NCBI GenBank assembly: GCA_900768705.1 | Contig: CAAGEB010000161.1 | Location: forward strand, 1 to 7,867 | Length of the DNA: 7,867 bases | Direction of reading: 5' to 3' | Origin: Oscillospiraceae bacterium | GTDB taxonomy: Bacteria; Bacillota; Clostridia; Oscillospirales; Ruminococcaceae | Shown: positions 1 to 6,547 of the stretch, in pieces | Numbering within the stretch: the stretch's first letter is position 1 | Layout: each line of letters begins with the position of its first letter | Position numbers and translations under genes: made by a program | The notes under the pieces: model-generated | The model's database searches: none | Told to the model about the DNA's origin: nothing | What the model saw: the letters and a program-made list of their open reading frames with translations, nothing else

Positions 1-29
1 GACATTCCAATGTACCGTTGGGAAAAAGC

Positions 30-48
30 GGCTTGCCGCCCCCGATTT
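30..48 (+). repeat. Repeat module A, left copy
   Basis: These 19 bases match the reverse complement of 7741-7758 except for one extra C in the C-run. The module contains part of the small GCGGC/GCCGC palindrome at 28-39. Two near-identical copies 7.7 kb apart in opposite orientation, both outside genes, indicate a dispersed repeat. Confidence 0.65.
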
Positions 49-86
49 GTTGAGACGGCTTTAGCCGTCGAGACAAACAAAGGGGG

Positions 87-115
87 TTTGGGGGAAAACG
101 GTGTTTTCCCCCAAA
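87..115. repeat. Perfect 13 bp palindrome within G/C-run repeat
   Basis: TTTGGGGGAAAAC at 87-99 is the exact reverse complement of 103-115, with loop GGT. It is preceded by AGGGGG; the block 81-94 (AGGGGGTTTGGGGG) reappears with one change at 7831-7844. There is no T-run directly after the stem on either strand, so it does not look like an ordinary intrinsic terminator. A REP-type palindromic repeat is the best reading. Confidence 0.6.
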
Positions 116-219
116 AAGGCGTGGTAAGAAGAGGGCGAGCGTAGACAACAGTGTTTAAAAATAGGAAAAGCCATTGCCTGTAAAGTATAAGATTGTTCTT
201 GCCGTGGACACCCAATTAG

Positions 220-267
220 AGGGGTACTCCGTACCCCTGCGCCCGCCGTGGGGGCTGTCGCCCCCAC
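220..267. repeat. Pair of adjacent GC-rich hairpins
   Basis: Two perfect hairpins sit 9 bp apart. AGGGGTAC at 220-227 pairs with 231-238 (loop TCC), and GTGGGGGC at 248-255 pairs with 260-267 (loop TGTC). They are much more G/C-rich than the surrounding AT-rich intergenic DNA. They could fold in RNA or in single-stranded DNA. No function can be assigned. Confidence 0.5.
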
Positions 268-283
268 ACACCCTAACGGGTGA

Positions 284-302
284 AATCCAACCCTTTGCAC
301 AA
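284..302 (+). repeat. Repeat module B, left copy
   Basis: AATCCAACCCTTTGCACAA matches the reverse complement of 7768-7786 at 18 of 19 positions. Left modules A and B are about 235 bp apart, but the right copies are only 9 bp apart. The right order is also not what a single inverted copy would give, so the modules seem to have been shuffled independently. Confidence 0.65.
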
Positions 303-327
303 AACCGAAAAACCTTTCAACAAACGG

Positions 328-358
328 AAATGCCATTTTTCTCGAAATGGCATTTTTT
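328..358 (+). terminator. Intrinsic terminator without a visible upstream gene
   Basis: AAATGCCATTT (328-338) pairs perfectly with AAATGGCATTT (345-355) around a 6 nt loop, and a run of six T covers 353-358. The T-run is on the + strand, so it would end + strand transcripts. No protein gene precedes it in the window. It may terminate a gene left of the window, or an unrecognised RNA from the palindrome region. It also insulates the receptor promoter 80 bp downstream. Confidence 0.75.
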
Positions 359-437
359 GTTGTTTCAACAAAATTCGTCATTTTTCACAAAATTATATCA
401 CCCAATTTCTCTGATATATAAAAAATAAACTATTCCC

Positions 438-466
438 TTTACAAACGGGAAAATAAATGTTATAAT
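438..466 (+). promoter_or_regulatory. Sigma-A-type promoter of the chemoreceptor gene
   Basis: TTTACA (438-443), a 17 bp spacer and TATAAT (461-466), with the TG of an extended -10 at 458-459. Transcription should begin near 473, giving a 5' UTR of about 68 nt. TTCCC/GGGAA at 433-437 and 447-451 flank the -35 box as a small inverted repeat, too short to call an operator. The sigma-D (flagellar) consensus with suitable spacing is not seen. Confidence 0.75.
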
Positions 467-500
467 GTAAGCGAAGAATAAAAATCAAGTTGAATTCTCC

Positions 501-531
501 CGTGAAGTACTTTTCACGCTTCTCGAAAGGA
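501..531 (+). promoter_or_regulatory. 5' UTR hairpin and ribosome binding site of receptor
   Basis: CGTGAA (501-506) pairs with TTCACG (513-518) across a 6 nt loop, 7 nt before the Shine-Dalgarno AAAGGA at 526-531. The site lies 9 nt before the ATG at 541. The ATGs at 531 and 536 are out of frame and too close to the site, so 541 is the start. The hairpin does not cover the site, and a regulatory role is speculative. Confidence 0.45.
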
Positions 532-540
532 TGATATGAT

Positions 541-2982
541 ATGTCAAGAAAAAAACATAAAAACAATCCGGAGCTGACGGTAAACCCGGAAATATCCGAA
601 AGCATTGAGGTTGTCGGAGGCGATACCCCCGACGCAGCCGCTGAGGAAAATGCGGCGGTTGAGCCAACGGTCGTAACCGAAGCTGCCGTTGAAGCTGCCG
701 AAAATGTCGATACCGCCGAAATAATTGAGAGCGATACGGAAATGCCTGCCGATGAACCCGCCGAAGAAATTCCTGCGGAAGAGGCTGCTGCGGAAACGGA
801 GCAGACCGAAGTTTCCGAAAACGGCGAGACTGCGGAAGGCGAAGAAGCTGTCTGCGAAACCGAAGCGGAGGAGGGCGACATCCCCGTAACAGAGGAAAAC
901 GACGGTATTTCCGACGAAGCTGCTCTCCTTTCCGAGGAGGCTGTCGAGTCTGCGGAAGCCGCAGAAGAGCCGAAAAAAGCTCGTAAAAACAAGAAGATAC
1001 ATATTCCTAAGGGAATCAGTTCTGCCGCAAAGGGAGCTTTCTCTTCAAAAATCACAAAGAAGCTCCTGTTCGTGGTAACAATCGCAATGGTAATTATGGT
1101 TGCGGTTATTCTGGTTATCAGCGTTTCCGTTGCCAAAAGCCATACGGACGAAATTGTTATAGGTCAGGTTTCGGTGGGAATTGATGTCCTTAAATTCAAT
1201 ATGAATCTGGAAAAGGACAGACTTTCCGAAATCGTTGATGAAATGCTGGTGGCAGAGGTTATCCCCAAGTCGGTGGAAATCAAGAACTTTGCTTCGGCAA
1301 AGGCGCAGTGGCGCAACTCTTCCGACTGCGATTCCGATTTCTATGCAATTTACGACCTGGACGGCAATCTTCTGTACAGCTCCGACAACTATAAGCTTGC
1401 CAATCCGCAGTTCAATCGGGCAATCGATTCGGGAGCAATTTCGGGAATTTTCACCGACAGCGCAGTTCCCCTTTCCATTCAATTCATAAATCCTATCAGC
1501 GATAAGGATCTGGAAATTGTAGGCTCTCTTATCGTTGGAATGGATTTGTCGGAAACAGGCTATCTGCATAATGTAAAGGAACAGACAGGCTCCGATGTGG
1601 CACTGTTTGCGGGAAATACCAGATATTCCACCACCTTTACCGACAGCGAAGGAAATCCCATTGTCGGCTCCGCTATGTCGGGGGCTGTTGAGAATTCCGT
1701 CTTGTCAGACCCCGAGGGCTACTATGTGGGAAAGAACTACATAGACGGTCAGAACTACTATGTGGATTATCGTCCCATGACTGATGCTGACGGAAATATT
1801 GTGGGAGCATATTTCTCGGGAATGTCCTCCGAAAGCACCGATAAATCGGTGGGCGTGCTGATAATTATTTCCGTTCTGGCGGGAGTTATAGTCCTCATTC
1901 TGGCAGATATCGTTCTTATGATTATGACCAGAAAGATGATAGGAATGCCTATTGCGGCGGCAAATGAAATTGCCGAGAATATGAGAACCGGTCAGCTTAA
2001 TCTTCCCGACAGCACCTTTAATTTCAGCAATGATGAAATCGGAGAATTTTCAAAGCGTCTGGAAGAAGCAAAGCACACTCTCCAGAATTATATTTCCGAT
2101 ATCTCCAGCCGGCTTTCGGAAATGGGCAGCGGAGACTTTTCGGGAACCTCTGATATGGACTATATCGGCGACTTCGCCGAAATCCAGACTTCCTTTGAGG
2201 AAATCCGCGAGAATTTAAGCGGTCTTATAGAAAATATCAATTACTCCGCCGACAGCGTTATGACCGGCGCCCAGACAATGTCGGAGGGTACTCAGCACCT
2301 TGCAGACGGAACCTTCAAGCAGACCAACGCTATTCAGACCCTTGTGGGTGCTATTGACAACATCTCACAGCAGATTGATGTGAATTCGCAGAATGCGGGA
2401 GAAGCGGAAAGCATTGCCAAGCAGACTGCGGAGGTAATTGCAAAGCAGGATGAACAGATAGACAAAATGCTCACCGCAATGGATGAAATCAAGGAACAGT
2501 CCGGCAAGATCGGAATGATTATGAAAACCATTCAGGATATTGCGTTCCAGACAAATATTCTCGCCCTCAATGCCGCAATCGAGGCGGCAAGAGCGGGTGA
2601 ATTCGGCAAGGGCTTCTCAGTGGTTGCAGACGAGGTACGCAATCTGGCGAATAAATCAGCCGAAGCCGCAACTAACACAAGCACGCTTATTGCCGCTTCA
2701 TTAAAGGCGGTGGACAACGGTACTCAGATTGCTCAGGAAACATCGGAATCTATGGCAAATGTCAAGGAATTCTCCGACCGTACCGCTGCAATTATCAGCA
2801 GAATTTATGACGCAAGTAAGTGTCAGGCAGAATCGGTTAAGCAGGTGGAAACCGATGTGGACGAAATCAGATCCGTTACCGAGCAGAACTCCGCAACCGC
2901 AGAGCAGTCTGCCGCTTCCTGCCAGGAACTCAGCGGAATGTCTGAACATCTGAAGACCCAGCTGGAAAAACTCAAGACATAG
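541..2982 (+). CDS. Methyl-accepting chemotaxis protein with acidic N-terminal arm
   Basis: An 813-residue transmembrane chemoreceptor that should pass ligand signals to CheA/CheW. Seen in order: a basic start (MSRKKHK); a disordered-looking Glu/Ala-rich stretch (about 11-144) with no Lys, Arg or His; a basic patch (145-158); membrane helix 1 (about 175-197); an extracellular domain (about 198-436); membrane helix 2 (about 437-462); HAMP (about 463-515); a second HAMP-like segment (about 513-565, with GDF motifs); and the coiled-coil signalling domain with the conserved hairpin tip at 667-704 (QTNILALNAAIEAARAGEFG, then VVADEVRNLA). The sensor resembles double-Cache folds: YAIYDLDGNLLYSS in the distal half, and DVALFAGNTRYSTT with a later DADGNIVGAYFSG in the proximal half. 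No CheR/CheB-tethering pentapeptide is present at the C-terminus (KLKT). The ligand is unknown. The acidic arm is unusual for the family. It is transcribed alone, with no chemotaxis genes beside it. Confidence 0.95.
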   Translation: MSRKKHKNNPELTVNPEISESIEVVGGDTPDAAAEENAAVEPTVVTEAAVEAAENVDTAEIIESDTEMPADEPAEEIPAEEAAAETEQTEVSENGETAEGEEAVCETEAEEGDIPVTEENDGISDEAALLSEEAVESAEAAEEPKKARKNKKIHIPKGISSAAKGAFSSKITKKLLFVVTIAMVIMVAVILVISVSVAKSHTDEIVIGQVSVGIDVLKFNMNLEKDRLSEIVDEMLVAEVIPKSVEIKNFASAKAQWRNSSDCDSDFYAIYDLDGNLLYSSDNYKLANPQFNRAIDSGAISGIFTDSAVPLSIQFINPISDKDLEIVGSLIVGMDLSETGYLHNVKEQTGSDVALFAGNTRYSTTFTDSEGNPIVGSAMSGAVENSVLSDPEGYYVGKNYIDGQNYYVDYRPMTDADGNIVGAYFSGMSSESTDKSVGVLIIISVLAGVIVLILADIVLMIMTRKMIGMPIAAANEIAENMRTGQLNLPDSTFNFSNDEIGEFSKRLEEAKHTLQNYISDISSRLSEMGSGDFSGTSDMDYIGDFAEIQTSFEEIRENLSGLIENINYSADSVMTGAQTMSEGTQHLADGTFKQTNAIQTLVGAIDNISQQIDVNSQNAGEAESIAKQTAEVIAKQDEQIDKMLTAMDEIKEQSGKIGMIMKTIQDIAFQTNILALNAAIEAARAGEFGKGFSVVADEVRNLANKSAEAATNTSTLIAASLKAVDNGTQIAQETSESMANVKEFSDRTAAIISRIYDASKCQAESVKQVETDVDEIRSVTEQNSATAEQSAASCQELSGMSEHLKTQLEKLKT

Positions 2983-3005
2983 TTTATTCCCGGCAACATA
3001 TAATT

Positions 3006-3051
3006 TACAGGAAATTCTACTTTGCCTTGCGGCTTGGTAGAATTTCTTGTA
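3006..3051 (+). terminator. Long hairpin after the chemoreceptor gene
   Basis: A 15 bp stem with one G-U pair (3006-3020 with 3037-3051) lies 23 nt after the receptor stop codon. A short GCC/GGC inner stem (3024-3026, 3031-3033) sits in the loop. The descending arm is U-rich (AATTTCTTGT) but has no clean T-run, so termination may be incomplete. Some read-through into the dockerin gene cannot be excluded, as no clear promoter is seen before that gene. Confidence 0.55.
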
Positions 3052-3054
3052 TTA

Positions 3055-3092
3055 AGGCAGCACCGCATAATTATTGTCGTGCGGTATTGCCT
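3055..3092. repeat. Imperfect inverted repeat upstream of dockerin gene
   Basis: AGGCAGCACCGCA (3055-3067) pairs with TGCGGTATTGCCT (3080-3092) with one G-U pair and one mismatch, around an AT-rich 12 nt loop. It starts only 3 nt after the preceding hairpin ends and stops about 18 nt before the ribosome binding site. It could be a 5' UTR structure, a miniature palindromic repeat, or part of a double terminator. A-residues follow it on the + strand, which argues against a simple + strand terminator. Confidence 0.45.
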
Positions 3093-3124
3093 AAAAAATC
3101 GGCGCATAAAGAAAGGAACAGCGT

Positions 3125-4957
3125 ATGAAAAAAATACAGAAAATAGGTATTTCGGCGGCAATGTCGGCAATTATTGCATTCAGTCCGTCTTATATATCGG
3201 AGTTTGCAGCGGGTATGACTGCATTTGCAGGCTATGGCGACGACTATATGGTAACACAGCCTGAATTTATGCAGAGACTGTACGAAGGACTTTGCGAAGG
3301 AATTGAGGAAATTGCCGCAGGCAAACGCACAAGCTCTGTAATCTCCGTAAAGCTCCCTACCCCGGTTCCCTTCGACTACGCCGCAGAGGTTTACAATAAC
3401 AGCGCTCTTCTTGAAGCAATTCTTGCCGAATACCCCTACGAGCTGTTCTGGTTTGATTTCACAGAAGAAACCGGCGGTCTGTTTTCCGTAACCGACTCAA
3501 TAATAGTTGACGATGAACAGCTTTTCACATCGATTGATTTTTACCTCCCTGTCGTGCAGGCGTATATGGGTGAGGATGATTATTCCGTAGATTCCGAGAA
3601 AATCGCTGCGACGGCGAAGGCTGTTGAAAACGCAAAGGCTATCGTTGAGGAAAATAAGGACAAAAGCGATTACGAAAAGCTCAAGGCTTACAAGGACACA
3701 ATCTGTGAGCTTGTTACATACGACCATGAGGCAATAGAGAATTCCAAGGATTTCTTCGGCGATCCGTGGCAGCTTGTTTATGTATTTGACAATGATCCTG
3801 CCACAAATGTTGTCTGCGAGGGCTATTCAAAAGCCTTCCATTTCCTCTGCGATATCACCGATTTTGAGGACAAAACCGTAAGATGTGCGCAGATAACAGG
3901 CGTAATATACACCGATGATGCGTTGGACGCTCACATGTGGAATATTGTCACAATCGGCGGCAAAAGTTATCATGTTGATGTGACAAACTGTGATGAAAAT
4001 ACAATCGGAGAAGGCGACTATCTGTTTATGAAGGGCGCAGACTCCACAAACGAAGTCGGCTGCTCGTTTACTATAGAAATCCCGGGCTACGAACCGGCAG
4101 AGCTCGGATATTTATACGATGATTACTGCTTTGAGTTTTACGACAGCAATGTTCTCATGGTTTCAACCGAGGATTACATATCCGAGGAACCGGAGCTGAC
4201 GGGTATGTGCGGCGATGACATAGCATGGCTTCTCTATAGGAACGAGGACGGCAAAACCTACACGCTGAACATTGACGGCACCGGCAAAATGTACAGCTAC
4301 AACGCAGACGAAATCCCATGGAAAGAATACAACGAAAAAATCACCGATATCGTCGTAGGCGCAGATGTTGAGAAAATAGCAGCGTATATTTTTATAAACC
4401 CGTTTGATACTCCCGTTCCCGCAAACCGCAGGATAAAAGTCATAATAAACGACGCTTACAGTTGGATAATCGACGGCTCAGATCTCACCGCCATACAAGG
4501 CGCAAATATATATAATCTTGATAACGCCGATCCCGATGTAAGCGGTCTGCGAGGCGTCTCCGAAGTTGAATTTTATACGGAGGACACAAATCTCCCCACA
4601 AGCCTTGAATTCTACTTCGATGAAGAATACGCCGGGATTTTTGCAAATCTCTATGTTGAGATTGACGGAAAACTGTGTTTTATGGAAACCGCAAAGCTTG
4701 ACGAAGATGGAACAGTCCTTCTTCCGGATGTGAGCAAAATGGGTGTTTATGCGGTTATGATCTGTGAATACAGCGACCTTCCCGGGGACACCGACAACGA
4801 CGGAGTTCTCACTGCAAAGGACGCAGCCACGCTTCTCAGATCGCTGATAGGTTTGGAAAAAGCGGATAATTCCGCAATGGGGGACTTTAACGGCGACGGA
4901 GAAATAAACGCCAGAGACGCTGCGGCAATTCTCAGAAAACTCATAACCAAAGGGTAA
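3125..4957 (+). CDS. Secreted transglutaminase-like protein with dockerin
   Basis: A 610-residue exported protein. GAAAGGA (3111-3117) lies 7 nt before the ATG. A signal peptide covers about 1-35 (MKK start, hydrophobic core, likely cut after AFA). A transglutaminase-like cysteine-protease fold covers about 150-310, with candidate triad Cys231 (VVCEGYSKAF), His270 (DAHMWN) and Asp285 (YHVDVTN). Residues about 360-425 (CGDDIAWLL, LNIDGTGKMYSY, PWKEY, VEKIAAYIF) look like the cap found beside BspA-type leucine-rich repeats, followed by only one degenerate repeat. Residues about 475-550 look beta-rich and are unassigned. A dockerin fills 553-608, with two calcium loops: Asp555/Asp557/Asp559/Asp566 and Asp587/Asn589/Asp591/Asp598. 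The dockerin should anchor it to a cohesin-bearing scaffoldin outside the cell. Family members can be proteases or protein cross-linkers; which applies here is not decided by sequence. No clear promoter is seen. Confidence 0.9.
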   Translation: MKKIQKIGISAAMSAIIAFSPSYISEFAAGMTAFAGYGDDYMVTQPEFMQRLYEGLCEGIEEIAAGKRTSSVISVKLPTPVPFDYAAEVYNNSALLEAILAEYPYELFWFDFTEETGGLFSVTDSIIVDDEQLFTSIDFYLPVVQAYMGEDDYSVDSEKIAATAKAVENAKAIVEENKDKSDYEKLKAYKDTICELVTYDHEAIENSKDFFGDPWQLVYVFDNDPATNVVCEGYSKAFHFLCDITDFEDKTVRCAQITGVIYTDDALDAHMWNIVTIGGKSYHVDVTNCDENTIGEGDYLFMKGADSTNEVGCSFTIEIPGYEPAELGYLYDDYCFEFYDSNVLMVSTEDYISEEPELTGMCGDDIAWLLYRNEDGKTYTLNIDGTGKMYSYNADEIPWKEYNEKITDIVVGADVEKIAAYIFINPFDTPVPANRRIKVIINDAYSWIIDGSDLTAIQGANIYNLDNADPDVSGLRGVSEVEFYTEDTNLPTSLEFYFDEEYAGIFANLYVEIDGKLCFMETAKLDEDGTVLLPDVSKMGVYAVMICEYSDLPGDTDNDGVLTAKDAATLLRSLIGLEKADNSAMGDFNGDGEINARDAAAILRKLITKG

Positions 4958-4966
4958 GAACAATAC

Positions 4967-5018
4967 AAAGGGGCTGTCTTTTAATGCTGACAAAAGCATT
5001 AATACAGTCCTTTTCTTT
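4967..5018 (+). terminator. Strong intrinsic terminator of the dockerin gene
   Basis: A two-part stem: 4967-4977 with 5004-5014 (11 bp, two G-U pairs) and an inner perfect 8 bp stem TTAATGCT/AGCATTAA (4981-4988 with 4995-5002), loop GACAAA. The descending arm ends in TTTTCTTT (5011-5018). It begins 9 nt after the stop codon and separates this gene from the alcohol dehydrogenase. Confidence 0.85.
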
Positions 5019-5090
5019 GGGAGTTTTCCGATTAATTCCGTAATTCGGAAATACAATCGTTGTGCCGCAGCACAAATGAGAAATCGCTCG

Positions 5091-5114
5091 AAAACGGCTT
5101 TGCTATGCGGTTTT
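5091..5114. promoter_or_regulatory. Inverted repeat just upstream of the adh promoter
   Basis: AAAACGGC (5091-5098) and GCGGTTTT (5107-5114) form an inverted repeat with one mismatch and an 8 nt centre, 11 bp before the -35 box. Another perfect one, TTGTGC/GCACAA with a 4 nt centre, sits at 5060-5075. Either could be a regulator site, but no known operator consensus is recognised. Confidence 0.3.
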
Positions 5115-5125
5115 GGGAAATCCTA

Positions 5126-5154
5126 TTGCAAAAAAGCACCGACTGTGATACAAT
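5126..5154 (+). promoter_or_regulatory. Extended -10 promoter of the alcohol dehydrogenase
   Basis: TTGCAA (5126-5131), a 17 bp spacer and TACAAT (5149-5154), with the extended -10 TG at 5146-5147. The predicted start is near 5161, leaving a short leader of about 30 nt with room only for the ribosome binding site AAAAGGAG (5176-5183). Confidence 0.75.
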
Positions 5155-5191
5155 AAGGCTGTGAAATTTCCTATTAAAAGGAGTGTGCTTT

Positions 5192-6319
5192 ATGGAATAT
5201 CAGATTACATTACCAAAGAAAACAATGGTTGGAAAAGGTATTATCTCACGGGTGGATTTCGGTAAATACGGAAAAAAGCCCCTTATCGTCACGGGAAAAT
5301 ATACCGCAAAAACCCACGCCGCCGCTGAGCTTATTTCCCTTACCCACGGCGAGGTTTTCGACGGAATAACGGGAGAGCCTACCAATATTATGATTGAAAG
5401 CGGCGTTGCCGCATACAGGGCAGCAAGCTGCGATTATATTATAGGTATAGGCGGCGGAAGCGCACTGGACAGTGCCAAGGCAATCGGCGCAATGTCGGTT
5501 CTTAGCGGTAAGATTTCCGACTTTATGGGCAAGGAAATCACAGGGGACTTTCCTCCCCTTGTGCTGATACCCACAACTGCGGGAACCGGCTCGGAAGCTA
5601 CCAAGTTCACCGTTATCACCGACACGGAAACCGATGTGAAAATGCTTCTGAAGGGAGACGACCTGCTCCCCGATCTGGCTCTGCTGGACTTTACCCTTAC
5701 ATTTTCTGCCCCGAAATCGGTTACGGCTGCCACCGGTATGGACGCTCTTACCCATGCCGTTGAAAGCTATACCTCCCGAAAAGCAAACCCTATAACCGAT
5801 CTTTTCGCACTTTCCGCAATCAAGCGGATTTTCACCTATCTTCCCATCGCCTACAATAATCCCGAAGATGAAACCGCCCGTGAACAGCTTTCACTGGCGG
5901 CTTACGAGGCGGGCGTGTGCATTAACAATGCCTCCGTTACGCTGGTTCACGGAATGAGCCGTCCTATCGGCGCACTGTTCCATGTTCCCCACGGAATTTC
6001 CAATGCAATGCTGGATGTGAAGTGTCTGGAATTTGCGGCGGAGGGCGCAGCGGGGAAATTTGCGGATATTGCCCGGGAAATAGGCATTGATGAACCCGAC
6101 AGCATTACCGCCGCAAAGGGATTTCTCGAAAAGCTCTCCGGACTTTGCAGGGCGGTGGAAATTCCAACCCTTGCGGAATACGGCATAGACAGGGAAAAAT
6201 TCTTTGCGGCAATTGATAAGATGTCCTCCGACGCCATTGCAAGCGGAAGTCCCGCAAACACTATCCGTGAAGTTACAAAAGAGGATTGTGCGGCAATTTA
6301 CAAATCCCTGTGGAGCTGA
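5192..6319 (+). CDS. Iron-containing alcohol dehydrogenase
   Basis: A 375-residue group III (iron-type) alcohol dehydrogenase; such enzymes interconvert alcohols and aldehydes with NAD(P)H in fermenting cells. The start is ATG 5192: AAAAGGAG (5176-5183) lies 8 nt before it, whereas the in-frame GTG at 5183 overlaps that site and cannot be used with it. Seen: dinucleotide-binding GGGS at 87-90 with Asp93; TTAGTGSE at 128-135; metal ligands Asp184 and His188 (TGMDALTHAVESY), His253 (LVHGM) and His267 (HVPHG). Length and all four metal ligands are normal, so it should be active. VTGK at 33-36 has Gly where NAD-preferring relatives often have Asp, a weak hint of NADP(H) use. The substrate (butanol, lactaldehyde, propanediol or other) cannot be told. 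It appears monocistronic, with its own promoter and terminator. Confidence 0.93.
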   Translation: MEYQITLPKKTMVGKGIISRVDFGKYGKKPLIVTGKYTAKTHAAAELISLTHGEVFDGITGEPTNIMIESGVAAYRAASCDYIIGIGGGSALDSAKAIGAMSVLSGKISDFMGKEITGDFPPLVLIPTTAGTGSEATKFTVITDTETDVKMLLKGDDLLPDLALLDFTLTFSAPKSVTAATGMDALTHAVESYTSRKANPITDLFALSAIKRIFTYLPIAYNNPEDETAREQLSLAAYEAGVCINNASVTLVHGMSRPIGALFHVPHGISNAMLDVKCLEFAAEGAAGKFADIAREIGIDEPDSITAAKGFLEKLSGLCRAVEIPTLAEYGIDREKFFAAIDKMSSDAIASGSPANTIREVTKEDCAAIYKSLWS

Positions 6320-6367
6320 CCGCTTTTTGCTTCCGAAAAAATTCTGTCCGTAAAAATAAATAGTATC

Positions 6368-6410
6368 TGCCCTTTCCGAAGCTTTGTTTCAGAGAGGGCA
6401 ATTATTTTAT
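6368..6410 (+). terminator. Terminator of the alcohol dehydrogenase gene
   Basis: TGCCCTTTC (6368-6376) pairs with GAGAGGGCA (6392-6400): 9 bp including one G-U pair, with a 15 nt loop. ATTATTTTAT follows. It lies about 50 nt after the stop codon. The T-run is interrupted, so efficiency is uncertain. Confidence 0.65.
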
Positions 6411-6522
6411 CCGAACAACAAAATTCTCCGAGATTAATAATCTATTCTGATTTCAGCCCCACGATTAAACGGCTTTATTTCGGGAAAAATCGGAATTTCA
6501 AAAAAATTCTAAAAAAATACTG

Positions 6523-6547
6523 TTTACCTATTGACATTATAGGTTAA
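6523..6547. promoter_or_regulatory. Inverted repeat operator candidate overlapping cysK -35
   Basis: TTTACCTAT (6523-6531) and ATAGGTTAA (6539-6547) form a 9 bp inverted repeat with one mismatch around a 7 bp centre. The centre contains most of the -35 hexamer, so a bound dimer would block RNA polymerase. By position and target gene, a sulfur or Fe-S responsive Rrf2-family regulator (CymR/IscR type) is a reasonable guess. The matching regulator gene is not in the window. Confidence 0.6.

Larger units (their letters stand above)
1..327. repeat. Gene-free mosaic of intergenic palindromes
   Basis: No convincing gene lies here. ORFs exist on both strands but have no ribosome binding site, no recognisable domain, and run through palindromes. 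The stretch is packed with perfect inverted repeats: 28-39 (5 bp stem, 2 nt loop), 54-69 (7 bp, 2 nt loop), 87-115 (13 bp, 3 nt loop), 220-238 (8 bp, 3 nt loop), 248-267 (8 bp, 4 nt loop) and CCC/GGG at 271-280. G- and C-runs are frequent, unlike the nearby coding sequence. Three short pieces recur near the other end of the window (7741-7758, 7768-7786, 7831-7844), which indicates dispersed intergenic repeat families. Whether the array is transcribed, or is just REP-like DNA, cannot be told from sequence. Confidence 0.7.

Noticed and set aside
1..303. CRISPR array or transposon end
   Set aside because: The palindromes differ in sequence and spacing with no regular repeat-spacer unit, and no transposase, terminal inverted repeat or target duplication is visible.
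61..428. Two overlapping ORFs on opposite strands in the palindrome region
   Set aside because: Both are translations of G/C-run palindromes, have no ribosome binding site or domain, and cross the terminator at 328-358.
454..478. Sigma-D (flagellar) promoter for the chemoreceptor
   Set aside because: TAAA at 454 and a GCGAAGAA-like box at 471 are badly spaced and poorly matched; the sigma-A promoter at 438-466 is much better.
393..1136. Long - strand ORF opposite the start of the chemoreceptor
   Set aside because: It is the Ser/Ala-rich mirror of the Glu/Ala codons in the acidic arm, lacks a ribosome binding site and runs through the receptor promoter.
5183..5191. GTG at 5183 as start of the alcohol dehydrogenase
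   Set aside because: The GTG overlaps the last base of AAAAGGAG, whereas ATG 5192 has an ideal 8 nt spacing and gives the usual N-terminus.
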